Assembly (NCBI GenBank): GCA_963575745.1
Contig: CAUYUJ010012780.1
Span: 1,173,237 to 1,237,236 of the forward strand
From: Prorocentrum cordatum
Lineage: Eukaryota; Sar; Dinophyceae; Prorocentrales; Prorocentraceae
Length of the DNA stretch: 64,000 nt
Direction of reading: 5' to 3'
Each line of letters begins with the position of its first letter. Positions within the stretch are counted from its first letter, which is position 1. Position numbers and translations under genes: made by a program. Shown piece after piece: positions 31,040 through 43,190 of this stretch. Below the pieces are notes generated by a model, which saw only the letters and a program-made list of their open reading frames with translations, was not told where the DNA came from and made no database searches.

Positions 31040-34000
31040 AACCTTAGCCACATCCCTACGATCTCTCGCCCACGCCCACCCCGTCGAGCCTCTGTGCGCC
31101 ACCGCGCCCAACACCCTCCACGCCCCGGCACCCCCACACCATGGAGCCTCTGCTCTTGAGACCCTCCACCCACCATTTCGCGCTCCACTCCGACCGACAC
31201 CCCCCGCCACGCCTCCGTCATGCCTCAAGCACGCACCGGTACCCCCACACCATGGAGCCTCTGTTCTGGGGACCCTCCACCCCACCATTTCGCGCCGGAT
31301 CCGACCGACACCCCCCACCACGCCTCCGCCATGCCTCCACCACGCCCCGCCACCTCCACACCATGGAGGTTCTGTTCTTGGGACTCCCACCTCACCATTT
31401 CGCGTTCGACTCCGACCGACACCCCCCACCACGTCCCGCCATGCCTCCACCGCGCTCCGGCACCCCGACACCATGGAGCCTCTGTTCTCCCGGTACCCCC
31501 ACACCATGGAGCCTCTGTTCTTGGGGCCCTCCACCACACCATTTCGGGCCCGACTCCGACCGACACCCCCCGCCACGCGTCCGCCATGCCTCCACCACGC
31601 CCCGGCACCCCAACACCATGGAGCCTCTGTTCTGGGGCCCTCCACACCACCATTTCGCGCCCGACTCCGACCGACATTCCCTGCCACGTCTCCGCCATGC
31701 CTCCACCACGCCCCGTCCACACACCATGGAGCCTCTGTTCTGGGACTCTCCACCCCACCATTTCGCGCCCGAATCCGACCGACACCCCCCACCACGCCTC
31801 CGCCATGCCTCCACCACGCCCCGGCACCCCTACACCATGGAGCCTGTTCTTGGGACCCTCCACCCCACTATTTCGCAGCCGAATCCGACCGACACCCCCA
31901 ACCACGCCTCTGCCATGCCTCCACCACGCCCCGGCACCCCCACGCCATGAAGCCTCTGTTCTGGGGACTCCCACCCCACGCACCCCCCACCACGCCTCCG
32001 CCATGCCTCCACCACGCCCCAGCACCCCCACGCCAAGGAGCCTCTGTTCTTGGGCCAGTCCACACCACCATTTCGCACCCCGCCATTTCGCGCCCGAATC
32101 CGACCGACACCCCCCACCACGCCTCCGCCATGCCTCCACCACGCCTCGGCACCCCCACACCATGGAGCCTCTGTTCTTGGGGCTCTCCACCTCGCCATTT
32201 CGCGCCCGAATCCGACCGACACCCCCCGCCACGCCTCCGCCATGCCACCACCACGCCCCGGCACCCCCACACCATGGAGCCTCTGTTCTGGGGACCCTCC
32301 ACCCCACCATTTCGCGCCCGAATCCGACCGACACCCCCCGCCACGCCTCCGCCATGCCTCCACCACGCCCCGGCACCCCTACACCATGGAGCCTGTTCTT
32401 GGGACCCTCCACCCCACTATTTCGCAGCCGAATCCGACCGACACCCCCAACCACGCCTCCGCCATGCCTCCACCACGCCCCGGCACTCCACACCATGGAG
32501 CCTCTGTTCTTGGGACACTCCTCCCCACACACACACCACCACGCCTCCGCCATGCCTCCACCACGCCCCGTCCACACACCATGGAGCCTCTGTTCTGGGA
32601 CTCTCCACCCCACCATTTCGCGCCCGAATCCGACCGACACCCCCCGCCACGCCTCCGCCATGTCTCCACCACGCCCCGGCACCCCTACACCATGGGAGCC
32701 TGTTCTTGGGGACACTCCCACACACTATTCGCAGCCGATCCGACCGACACCCCCAACCACGCCTCCGCCATGACCTCCACCACGCCCCTGGCAACCCCCA
32801 CGCCATGGAGCCTATGTTCTTGGGGCACCCCTCCCACGCAAACACCACCACGGCCTCCGCCATGCCTCACCCGCCCCGTCCACCACGGCCCTGGCCACCC
32901 CACAGCATGCGAGCTCTGTTCTTAGGTGCCCTCCACCCACCATTCGCGCCCGGACTCAACCGACACCCCCCGCCCCGCCTCTCCGCCATGCCTCCCCCAT
33001 GCCCCGGCACCCCCACACCATGGAGCCTCTGTTCTTGGGACCCTCCACCCCACCATTCCGCGCCCGAATCCGAGCGACACCCCCCGCCACGCCTCCGCCA
33101 TGCCTTCACCGCGCCCCGGCACCTCCACAGCATGGAGCCTCTGTTCTTGGGCCAGTCCACACCACCATTTCGCGCCCGAATCCGACCGACACCCCCCACC
33201 ACGTCTCCGCCATGCCTCCACCACGCCCCGGCACCCCCACATCGTGGAGCCTCTGTTCTTAAGACTCCCACCCCGCCATTTCGCGACCCAATCCGACCGA
33301 TACCCCCCACCACGCCTCCGCCATGCCACCACCACGCCCCGGCACCCCTACACCATGGAGCCTCTGTTCTTGGGACCCTCCACCCCACCATTTCCTGCCG
33401 ACTCCGACCGACACCCTCCGCCACGCCTCCGCCATGCCTCCACCGCGCCCCGGCACCCCCACACCATGGAGCCTCTGTTCTTGGACACCCAGCCCACCAT
33501 TTCGCGCTCGAAAAAAAAAAAAGAAAAATATCCGACCGCCACCCCCCCCACCACGCTAGTCCGCCATGGCATCCAACCACGCCCCGCATTCTCACACCAT
33601 GGAGCCTCTGCGCCGTTCTTGTGACCTCCACCCCACCATTTCGCGCCCGACTCCGACCGACACCCCCCGCCGCGCCTCCGCCATGCCTCCACCGCGCCCC
33701 GGCACCCCCACACCATGGAGCCTCTGTTCTTGGAACCCTCCACTCCACCATTTCGCTCTCGAATCCGACCGACACCCTCCACCGCGCCTCCGCCATATGC
33801 CTCCACCACGCCCTGGCACCCCCACACCATGGAGCCTCTGTTTTTGGGGCCCTCCACCCCACCATTTCGCGCCCGAATCCGACCGACAACCATTGAGCCT
33901 CTGTTCTTTGGGAACCTCCCCCCCATTATTTCCTCCGACTTCCGCCCGACAGCCCCCGCCACGCCTACCGCATGCTTCCCACCACGCCTCGACATCCCAC

Positions 34001-35309
34001 ACCATGGAAGCTCTGTTCTTGGGCCAGGACCACACCACCATTTCGCGCCCGAATTGCGAACCGAACTCCCCCCACAGGCGCCGTCCCCGTCAGGCCTCCA
34101 CCAGCCCGGCCACCCCACATCATGGATGTTCTTTCTGTTCTTGGGCCTCTGTTCTTGGGGCCCTCCACCCCACGATTTCGCGCCCGAATCCAACCGACAC
34201 CCCCCATCACTCCTCCCGCCATGCCTCCACCACAGCCCGGCACCCCACACCAATGGAGTCTCTGTTCTGCGGACCCTCCACCCCACCATTTCGCGCCCGA
34301 CTCCGACCGACACCCCCCGCCACGCCTCCGCCATGCCTCCGCCACCCCCCGGCACCCTCACACCATGGAGCCTCTGTTCTTGGGACACCCAGCCCACCAT
34401 TTCGCGCTCGAATCCGACCGACACCCCCCGCCACGCCTCGTCCGCCATGCCTCCACCACGCCCCGGCATTCCCACACCATGGAGCCTCTGTTCTTGGGGC
34501 CCTCCACCCCACCATTTCGCGCCCGACTCCGACCGACACCCCCCGCCGCGCCTCCGCCATGCCTCCCCCCCACTCCCCAGCACCCCACCCCATGGAGCCT
34601 CTGTTCTTGGGACCCTCACTCCACATTTCGCTCTCGAATCCGACCGCACCACTCCAGCGCCTCCGCATAATGCCTCCACCACTCCCCTGTCAAACGCCCG
34701 ACCCATGTAGCCTCTGTTTTTGGGGCCCTCAACCCCACATTTCGCGCCCGATCAGACCGACAAGGAACCGAACCCTGCCACGCCCTCCGCCCTGCCTACA
34801 CCACGCCCCGGCGCCCACACCGTGGGATCCTCTTGTTCTTGAACCCTCCACTCTCACCATTTCGTTCGCGCCCATCCTATCGGAACACCCCCGCCCGCCT
34901 CCGCCATGCCTCCAACCGCCCCGGCACCCCTACACCATGGAGCCTCTGTTCTTGGGACCCTCCACCCCACCATTTCGCACCCGAATCCGACCGACCACCC
35001 CACCACGCCTCCGCCATGTCCCCACCACGCCCCGGCACCCCCACTCAGTGAAACTACTGTTCTCAAGACCAAACACCCCACCATGTCTCGCCAAAAACCG
35101 ACCGACACCCCCTACTACGCGCCCACCATGCGCCCACCGCGCTCCGGCACCCCCAACCCATATGGAGCCTCTAGTCTTGGAACTTTCCACCCCGCCATTT
35201 CTCGCCCAAAACCAACCCACACTCGCCACCGCGCACCCACGATGCCCCCACCACGCCCCAACCACGCCCAGGCACCCTCACCCAATGGAGCCTCTTTTTT
35301 AGGCCCACG

Positions 35310-35432
35310 CAGTGGACCCGCAACGAGCGACATACTGGAACGTCCCCACGCGTCCGCGCTACTGGCACTTTCCTTTCTTTGTCACCGATTCCCAACTCCG
35401 ATCGGCGACCTCCTTCCTCTTACGCTCTTCGA
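35310..35432 (-). repeat. array-embedded copy 1 of the Helitron gene 3' end
   Basis: On the minus strand this carries the same last codons as the Helitron ORF (EERKRKEV, here with small changes), the region of its stop, and the following 3' flank. The similarity breaks off at CGCTCTTCG, where array sequence (AATCCGACCG) begins instead of the gene. Confidence 0.8.
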
Positions 35433-37019
35433 ATCCGACCGACACCCCCTTCCACGCCTCCGCCGTGCCTCCACCACGTCCCGGCACCCCCGCACCATGG
35501 AGCCTCTGTTCTTGGAACCCCCCACTCCACCATTTCGCGCCCGAATCCGACCGACACCCCCCACCACGCCTCCGCCATGCCTACACCACGCCCCAGCACC
35601 CCCACACCATGGAGGCTCTGTTCTTGCTTGGGGGACCCTCCACACCCCACATTTTACGCGCCCGACTCCGACCCGACACCCCCCGGCCCACGCCTCCGCC
35701 ATGCCTCCACCACGGCATTCGACATCGCACACCATGGAGCCTCTGTTTTGGGACAGTCCACACCACCATTTTTTGCGCCCGATTCACCGATCTCCCCCTA
35801 CCACGCCGCCGTCAGCCTTCACCACGCCCAAGGCACACCTACATCAGGAGGTTTAGTCTTGGGGCCTCTGTTCTTGGGACCCTCCACCCCACCATTTCGC
35901 GCCCGAATCCAACCGACACCCCCCGTCACGCCTCCGCCATGCCTCCACCACGCCCCGGCACCCCCACACCATGGAGTCTCTGTTCTGCGGACCCTCCACC
36001 CCACCATTTCGCGCCCGACTCCGACCGACACCCCCCGCCACGCCTCCGCCATGCCTCCGCCACCCCCCGGCACCCTCACACCATGGAGCCTCTGTTCTTG
36101 GGACACCCAGCCCACCATTTCGCGCTCGAATCCGACCGACACCCCCCACCACGCCTCGTCCGCCATGCCTCCACCACGCCCCGGCATTCCCACACCATGG
36201 AGCCTCTGTTCTTGGGGCCTCCACCCACCATTTCGCGCCCTCGACCGACACCCCCCCGCGCGCCCCGCCATGCCTCCAACGCGGCCCCGGCAACCCCCCA
36301 CCATTGGAGCCTCTGTTCTTTGAAACCTTCCACTCCCCATGATTCGCTCTCGAAATCGAACCGACAACCCTCCACGCGCCTTCCAATCATGGCTCCACCA
36401 CGCCCGGCACCCCCACGCACCATTGGATACTCTGTTTTTGGGGCCCTCCAACCCACCATTTTGGGCCGCGCCCGAATCCGAACCGACACCCCCCGCCACG
36501 CTCCGACTACCTCCACCGCGCCCCGGCACCCCCACACCATGGAGCCTCTGTTCTTGGAACCCTCCACTCCACCATTTCGCGCCCGAATCCGATCGACACC
36601 CCCCGCCACGCCTCCGCCATGCCTCCACCACGCCCCGGCACCCCTACACCATGGAGCCTCTGTTCTTGGGACCCTCCACCCCACCATTTCGCACCCGAAT
36701 CCGACCGACACCCCCCACCACGCCTCCACCATGTCCCCACCACGCCCCGGCACCCCCACTCAATGAAACTACTGTTCTCAAGACCAAACACCCCACCATG
36801 TCTCGCCAAAAACCGACCGACACCCCCTACTACGCGCCCACCATGCGCCCGCCACGCTCCGGCCCCACCCCATATGGAGCCTCTAGTCTTGGAACTTTCC
36901 ACCCCGCCATTTCTCGCCCAAAACCAACCCACACTCGCCACCGCGCACCCGCGATGCCCCCACCACGCCCCAACCACGCCCAGGCACCCTCACCCAATGG
37001 AGCCTCTGTTTTAGGCCCA

Positions 37020-37144
37020 CGCAGTGGACCCGCAACGAGCGACATACTGGAACGTCCCCACGCGTCAGCGCTACTTCCACTTTCCTTTCTCTGTCACCGA
37101 TTCCCAACTCCGATCGGCGACCTCCTTCCTCTTACGCTCTTCGA
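37020..37144 (-). repeat. array-embedded copy 2 of the Helitron gene 3' end
   Basis: Almost identical to the end of the real gene at 40955-41085, including ERKRKEVADRSWESVT and the stop. It has the same breakpoint after CGCTCTTCG as the other copies. Confidence 0.85.
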
Positions 37145-39640
37145 ATCCGACCGACACCCCCCGCCACGCCCTGCGGCATGCCCCCACACGTCCCCGCACC
37201 CCCCGCACCATGGAGCCTCTGTTTCTTGGACCCCCCCTCCACCATTTCGCGCACCCGAATCCGACCGAACACCCCCCAACCACTGCACTCCGCCATTGCC
37301 TCCACCACGCCCCGGCACACCCCCACACCATGGCGCTCTGTTCCTTGACCCTCCACTCCCCCATTTCGCGCCCGCACCTCCACCCGAACACCCCCGCCAC
37401 CCTCCGCCATGCCTCCACCACGCCTCGACATCCCACACCATGGAGCCTCTGTTCTTGGGCCAGTCCACACCACCATTTCGCGCCCGAATTCGACCGACTC
37501 CCCCCACCACGCCTCCGTCATGCCTCCACCACGCCCCGGCACCCCTACATCATGGATGTTCTGTTCTTGGGGCCTCTGTTCTTGGGACCCTCCACCCCAC
37601 CATTTCGCGCCCGAATCCAACCGACACCCCCCATCACGCCTCCGCCATGCCTCCACCACGCCCCGGCACCCCCACACCATGGAGTCTCTGTTCTGCGGAC
37701 CCTCCACCCCACCATTTCCGCCCGACTCCGACCGACACCCCCCACCACGCCTCCGCCATGCCTCCGCCACGCCCCGGCACCCCCACACCCTTGAAGAAGA
37801 AAAAAAAATAGTATAAAAAGGCCTCTGTTCTTGGTAAAACACCCAGCCCACCATTTCGCGCTCGAATCCGACGACCCCCCCACCACGCCCGTCCGCCTGC
37901 CTCCACCCACGCCCCCGGCATTAACACACCATGGAGCCTCGGTTCTTGGGGCCCTCCACCCCACCATTCGCGCCCGACTCCGGACCGACACCACCCGGCC
38001 GCGCCTCCGCCATGCCTCCACCGCGCCCCGGCACCCCCACACCATGGAGCCCCTGTTCTTGGAACCCTCCACTCCACCATTTCGCTCTCGAATCCGACCG
38101 ACACCCTCCACCGCGCCTCCGCCATATGCCTCCACCACGCCCCGGCACCCCCACACCATGGAGCCTCTGTTTTTGGGGGCCCTCCACCCCACCATTTTGC
38201 GCCCGAATCCGACCGACACCCATGGAGCCTCTGTTCTTGGGACCCTCCACCCCACCATTTCGCGCCCGACTCCGACCGACAGCCCCCGCCACGCCTCCGC
38301 CATGCCTCCACCACGCCTCGACATCCCACACCATGGAGCCTCTGTTCTTGGGCCAGTCCACACCACCATTTCGCGCCCGAATTCGACCGACTCCCCCCAC
38401 CACGCCTCCGTCATGCCTCCACCACGCCCCGGCACCCCTACATCATGGATGTTCTTTCTGTTCTTGGGGCCTCTGTTCTTGGGGCCCTCCACCCCACGAT
38501 TTCGCGCCCGAATCCAACCGACACCCCCCATCACGCCTCCGCCATGCCTCCACCACGCCCCGGCACCCCCACACCATGGAGTCTCTGTTCTGCGGACCCT
38601 CCACCCCGCCATTTCGCGCCCGACTCCGACCGACACCCCCCGCCGCGCCTCCGCCATTGCCTCCCACCCCGCCCCGGAACACCCACCCCATGGAGCCTCT
38701 GTTCTGGGACACTCCACCCCACATCGCGCTCGAATCCGACCGACACCCCCCGCCACGCCTCCGCCATGCCTCCACCACGCCTCGACATCCCACACCATGG
38801 AGCCTCTGTTCTTGGGCCAGTCCACACCACCATTTCGCGCCCGACTCCGACCGACACCCCCCGCCGCGCCTCCGCCATGCCTCCACCGCGCCCCCAGCAC
38901 CCCCACACCATGGTGAGCCTATCTGTCGTGGGGAACCCTTCCACTCCACCATTTCGCTCTCGAATTCCGACCGACACCCTCCACCCGCGCTCCGCCACTC
39001 ATGCTCCACCACGCCCTGCACCACCACACCATGGAGCCTCTGTTTTTTTGGGATCTCACCCCACCATTTCGCGCCGAAAACCGACGACACCCCCCGCCAC
39101 GCTCCGCATGCCCCCTTTTTCCCCAACCCCCCCCCCACCGCCCCGGCACCCCCCACACCATGGAGCCTCTGTTCTTGGAACCCTCCACTCCACCATTTCG
39201 CGCCCGAATCCGATCGACACCCCCCGCCACGCCTCCGCCATGCCTCCACCACGCCCCGGCACCCCTACACCATGGAGCCTCTGTTCTTGGGACCCTCCAC
39301 CCCACCATTTCGCACCCGAATCCGACCGACACCCCCCACCACGCCTCCACCATGTCCCCACCACGCCCCGGCACCCCCACTCAATGAAACTACTGTTCTC
39401 AAGACCAAACACCCCACCATGTCTCGCCAAAAACCGACCGACACCCCCTACTACGCGCCCACCATGCGCCCACCACGCTCCGGCCCCACCCCATATGGAG
39501 CCTCTAGTCTTGGAACTTTCCACCCCGCCATTTCTCGCCCAAAACCAACCCACACTCGCCACCGCGCACCCACGATGCCCCCGCCACGCCCCAACCACGC
39601 CCAGGCACCCTCACCCAATGGAGCCTCTGTTTTAGGCCCA

Positions 39641-39771
39641 CGCAGTGGACCCGCAACGAGCGACATACTGGAACGTCCCCACGCGTCAGCGCTACTTCCA
39701 CTTTCCTTTCTTTGTCACCGATTCCCAACTCCGATCGGCGACCTCCTTCCTCTTGCGCTCTTCGAATCCGA
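39641..39771 (-). repeat. array-embedded copy 3 of the Helitron gene 3' end
   Basis: Same content and same breakpoint as copies 1 and 2. The distances between the four occurrences (about 1.71, 2.62 and 1.31 kb) show that they sit in higher-order repeat blocks of unequal length. Confidence 0.85.
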
Positions 39772-41005
39772 CCGACACCCCCCGCCACGCCTCCGCCATG
39801 CCTCCACCACGTCCCGGCACCCCCGCACCATGGAGCCTCTGTTCTTGGAACCCCCCACTCCACCATTTCGCGCCCGAATCCGACCGACACCCCCCGCCAC
39901 GCCTCCGCCATGCCTACACCACGCCCCAGCACCCCCACACCATGGAGGCTCTGTTCTTGGGACCCTCCACCCCACCATTTCGCGCCCGACTCCGACCGAC
40001 ACCCCCCGCCACGCCTCCGCCATGCCTCCACCACGCCTCGACATCCCACACCATGGAGCCTCTGTTCTTGGGCCAGTCCACACCACCATTTCGCGCCCGA
40101 ATTCGACCGACTCCCCCCACCACGCCTCCGTCATGCCTCCACCACGCCCCGGCACCCCTACATCATGGATGTTCTGTTCTTGGGGCCTCTGTTCTTGGGA
40201 CCCTCCACCCCACCATTTCGCGCCCGAATCCAACCGACACCCCCCATCACGCCTCCGCCATGCCTCCACCACGCCCCGGCACCCCCACACCATGGAGTCT
40301 CTGTTCTGCGGACCCTCCACCCCACCATTTCGCGCCCGACTCCGACCGACACCCCCCGCCACGCCTCCGCCATGCCTCCGCCACCCCCCGGCACCCTCAC
40401 ACCATGGAGCCTCTGTTCTTGGGACACCCAGCCCACCATTTCGCGCTCGAATCCGACCGACACCCCCCGCCACGCCTCGTCCGCCATGCCTCCACCACGC
40501 CCCGGCATTCCCACACCATGGAGCCTCTGTTCTTGGGGCCCTCCACCCCACCATTTCGCGCCCGACTCCGACCGACACCCCCCGCCGCGCCTCCGCCATG
40601 CCTCCACCACGCCCCGGCACCCCCACACCATGGAGCCTCTGAACCCTCCGCGCCGACCGGCACCCCCCACTCACCCCACCATTTTGAAACCTACTCCGTT
40701 CTCAACGCACCCGAACACACCCCACCATGTCTCGCCAACCAAACCGACCGACACCCCCTACTACGCGCCCACCATGTCTCGCCCACCACGCTCGCGGCCC
40801 CACCCCATATGGAGCCTCTAGTCTTGGAACTTTCCACCCCGCCATTTCTCGCCCAAAACCAACCCACACTCGCCACCGCGCACCCACGATGCCCCCACCA
40901 CGCCCCAACCACGCCCAGGCACCCTCACCCAATGGAGCCTCTTTTTTAGGCCCACGCAGTGGACCCGCAACGAGCGACATACTGGAACGTCCCCACGCGT
41001 CAGCG

Positions 41006-43190
41006 CTACTTCCACTTTCCTTTCTTTGTCACCGATTCCCAACTCCGATCGGCGACCTCCTTCCTCTTACGCTCTTCGTGCTCGAAGCACTTATTGCACC
41101 GTTGCTTCCCATTTGATTTCTTCGTCGTCCGGTTGGCCAACCAGCGACAGAAGTTTGCTTTCGGGAACGCGTCCTTGCAGGCTATGCATTTCCAACATCC
41201 GCGCTGCACCCTCGCCCCCTCGATGCAACGCATGCACTTGCGGTCCTGATCAGACACTTGCGCCCACATGCGACCCGAAAAGAACTCACGTCGCTGACTT
41301 TCCCCGCAATGCGCGCAAACTTTGGCATGCACCCGCGCCCCTTCGATGCAACGCATGCACTTGCGGTCCTGATCAACAACGTTGGCCCACATGTGACTCG
41401 AAAAGAACTCGCGCCGCTGGCACTCCCCGCACTTTGCGCAAACTTTGGCAGGCACCCTCGCCCCCTCGATGCAACGCATGCACTTGCGGTCCTGATCGGC
41501 CACGTTGGCCCACATGCGACCCGAAAAGAACTCGCGCCGCTGACACTCCCGACAACCCGCGCACATCTTTTCATTCTTCGTAGATTGTGCGTCTCGCTCT
41601 GCAGCCTCAGCGTCGACGCACGTAGTACACACTACCGACTTTCTGACAGTGTGCTGCAACTTGTGAATGGAAAACTCTGTCTTGGTCTTCGACTCGCCGC
41701 ACTTTGAGCATGCAACCCGTTTTTCGGCCTCGGCCCGCGCGTTCTCCTCCTTTCGCAGCAACTTCTTACACGACTTGCAGGTGGGTGTGTCATTCACCTG
41801 CTCCGCTTTGGAAAATTCGACCCGCATCTTCTCCTTGTCACACTGCGAACACTTCAGATGCCTCTTCGGCTCCTCGCACTCGAGGCACATACCTCCTTTA
41901 CATCGGGCGTTCCCTGCCTTCTCCCACTGCAAATCCACGAACGCATCCTCGTACTTCCGATCCTCGCATACGCAACACTTCCGCCTTTCAGGACAGTCCA
42001 CGCAACGCCGTGACGTGAGCTTCGAGCTGTGGTGCTGGGATGCGTGGAATGCATCCTGACCCTTCCACAGAAAGCACTCCATGCACTGCCATGGCGTGCC
42101 AATGCTCTTTTTGCCTTCCAAGCACAGCTTGCACACGCGGAGTCCGTCATCCCGGCTCCACTGCCCGAGCCCATACTGGTTCTTGTACTTCACCGCGGAG
42201 CACAGTGCGCACTTCCCTGCAAGCATGAACTCCTTCTCGATTGCATGCCAATCCATGCGATCTCCGCGCAAAGACTGTAAGAGCAATCCAGGACCCTTCC
42301 GCTCTTGCTGAGTGTACGGCGCGCGGTCGAAAGGCCGAAATATGAGCATGTCTTCGCGGCGACGCACGCGCGTCAGAGCAACATAACTCGACAACGGCGA
42401 CGTGCCCCCGCCAATCCTCAGATCCACGATGACACCGTGCTTAAAAGTCTGGCCCTGAGCTGAGTGGGCTGTGACTCCAAACGCTGGGGCCAAAGGAAAC
42501 TGCCGCCGCTTCACTTTTAGACGCGGATGCGGCCGGCCTTTGTCCACGAACCAGTCTTTTCTCTGCGGGCTCACTGGGTGCAGGCCCGGCGTTTGGAGAC
42601 CCGGGATCGTCCACTTGCATGGGATTACGTTCCCTGCATCATCGAGACCCTCGTCGAAAAGGACGAATCTCACTTTCGGCGTCTTCTGCAAGATGGTCTC
42701 CCCTCCTCGGGACACGCGACCCGCTCCTTCCTCGCCATCGCACACCCATGAGTGCACGGTCCCAACGCGTCCGCGGAGCAGATACTTGTCCTCGCTGCGA
42801 TCTATGTGATCTGTGAGGGACACGGGCATTCCCTCCGCGACGGGCAAAAACCCGTACAGGTCCCCGCTCTCCTTGTCGTGGCGCTGCAGCCAGGCCATCT
42901 TTTGGCACGGCAAATCTGGCCGCTCGCGAAGCGCGTCGGGCGTGGGGGTGTCGCGTGCAGGGATGTACACCATCGGCTTCTCGTGCAGTCGGGCATGCAG
43001 CGACGCTCGGAGTTTGTTCACCTCATACTTCACGTCGTTGTTTGGGAACACTCCTGGAGCACACCGAAACTTCACAGAGTGCACGCGCGGGTCATCTGGA
43101 CCTGCGATGACGAGACGGCGCCGTTCGCGCTCACGCCTGCACTCTCCACATTCCTGCCTGCGGATGTCTTTCGGGGTGATCTCTGACGGC
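41006..43190 (-). CDS. Helitron helicase C-terminus with zinc-finger tail
   Basis: This frame continues the 43072-52911 ORF. Before the overlap it reads TPSEITPKDIRRQECGECRR ERERRRLVIAGPDDPRVHSV KF, which is the expected continuation of the helicase. The SF1B motifs V/VI follow (HSAQGQTFKHGVIVDL and SSYVALTRVRR, about residues 205-235 from 43084). The last 390 residues contain about nine CxxC...CxxC modules that look like treble-clef zinc fingers (Stc1-like, tentative). Three of them, at about 41215-41585, are near-identical 41-residue repeats (KCGECQRREFFS ... RKCMRCIEGARV). It ends EERKRKEVADRSWESVTKKG KWK with a TAG at 41006-41008. Confidence 0.8.
41215..41585 (-). repeat. three tandem 123-bp zinc-finger repeats
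   Basis: The 32-base stretch around CGATGCAACGCATGCACTTG returns at 41221, 41344 and 41467, exactly 123 bases apart. Each unit encodes one CxxC ... CxxC module of 41 residues. They show recent in-frame expansion inside the Helitron gene. Confidence 0.9.

Larger units (their letters stand above)
31040..41005. repeat. satellite-like array of about 112 bp units with higher-order repeats
   Basis: About ten kilobases of a unit that begins ATGGAGCCTCTGTTCTTGGG on the plus strand and returns every 108-113 bases, so about ninety copies, some partial. Because 112 is not a multiple of three, one frame reads the unit in three registers in turn, giving a 112-residue super-repeat and open frames of up to 950 codons on both strands. 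These are not genes. Blocks of one to three kilobases are repeated inside the array, and some stretches (for example 34.6-34.9, 36.2-36.5, 37.2-37.4 and 38.9-39.1 kb) have unusually many small indels. Confidence 0.95.

Noticed and set aside
31035-40949. Open frames of 300-950 codons on both strands of the 31-41 kb region
   Set aside because: They are produced by the 112 bp array, which lacks stops in every register. No codon-level sign of a protein.
31040-41005. CRISPR-like array
   Set aside because: Repeats are contiguous with no unique spacers, and the genome is eukaryotic.
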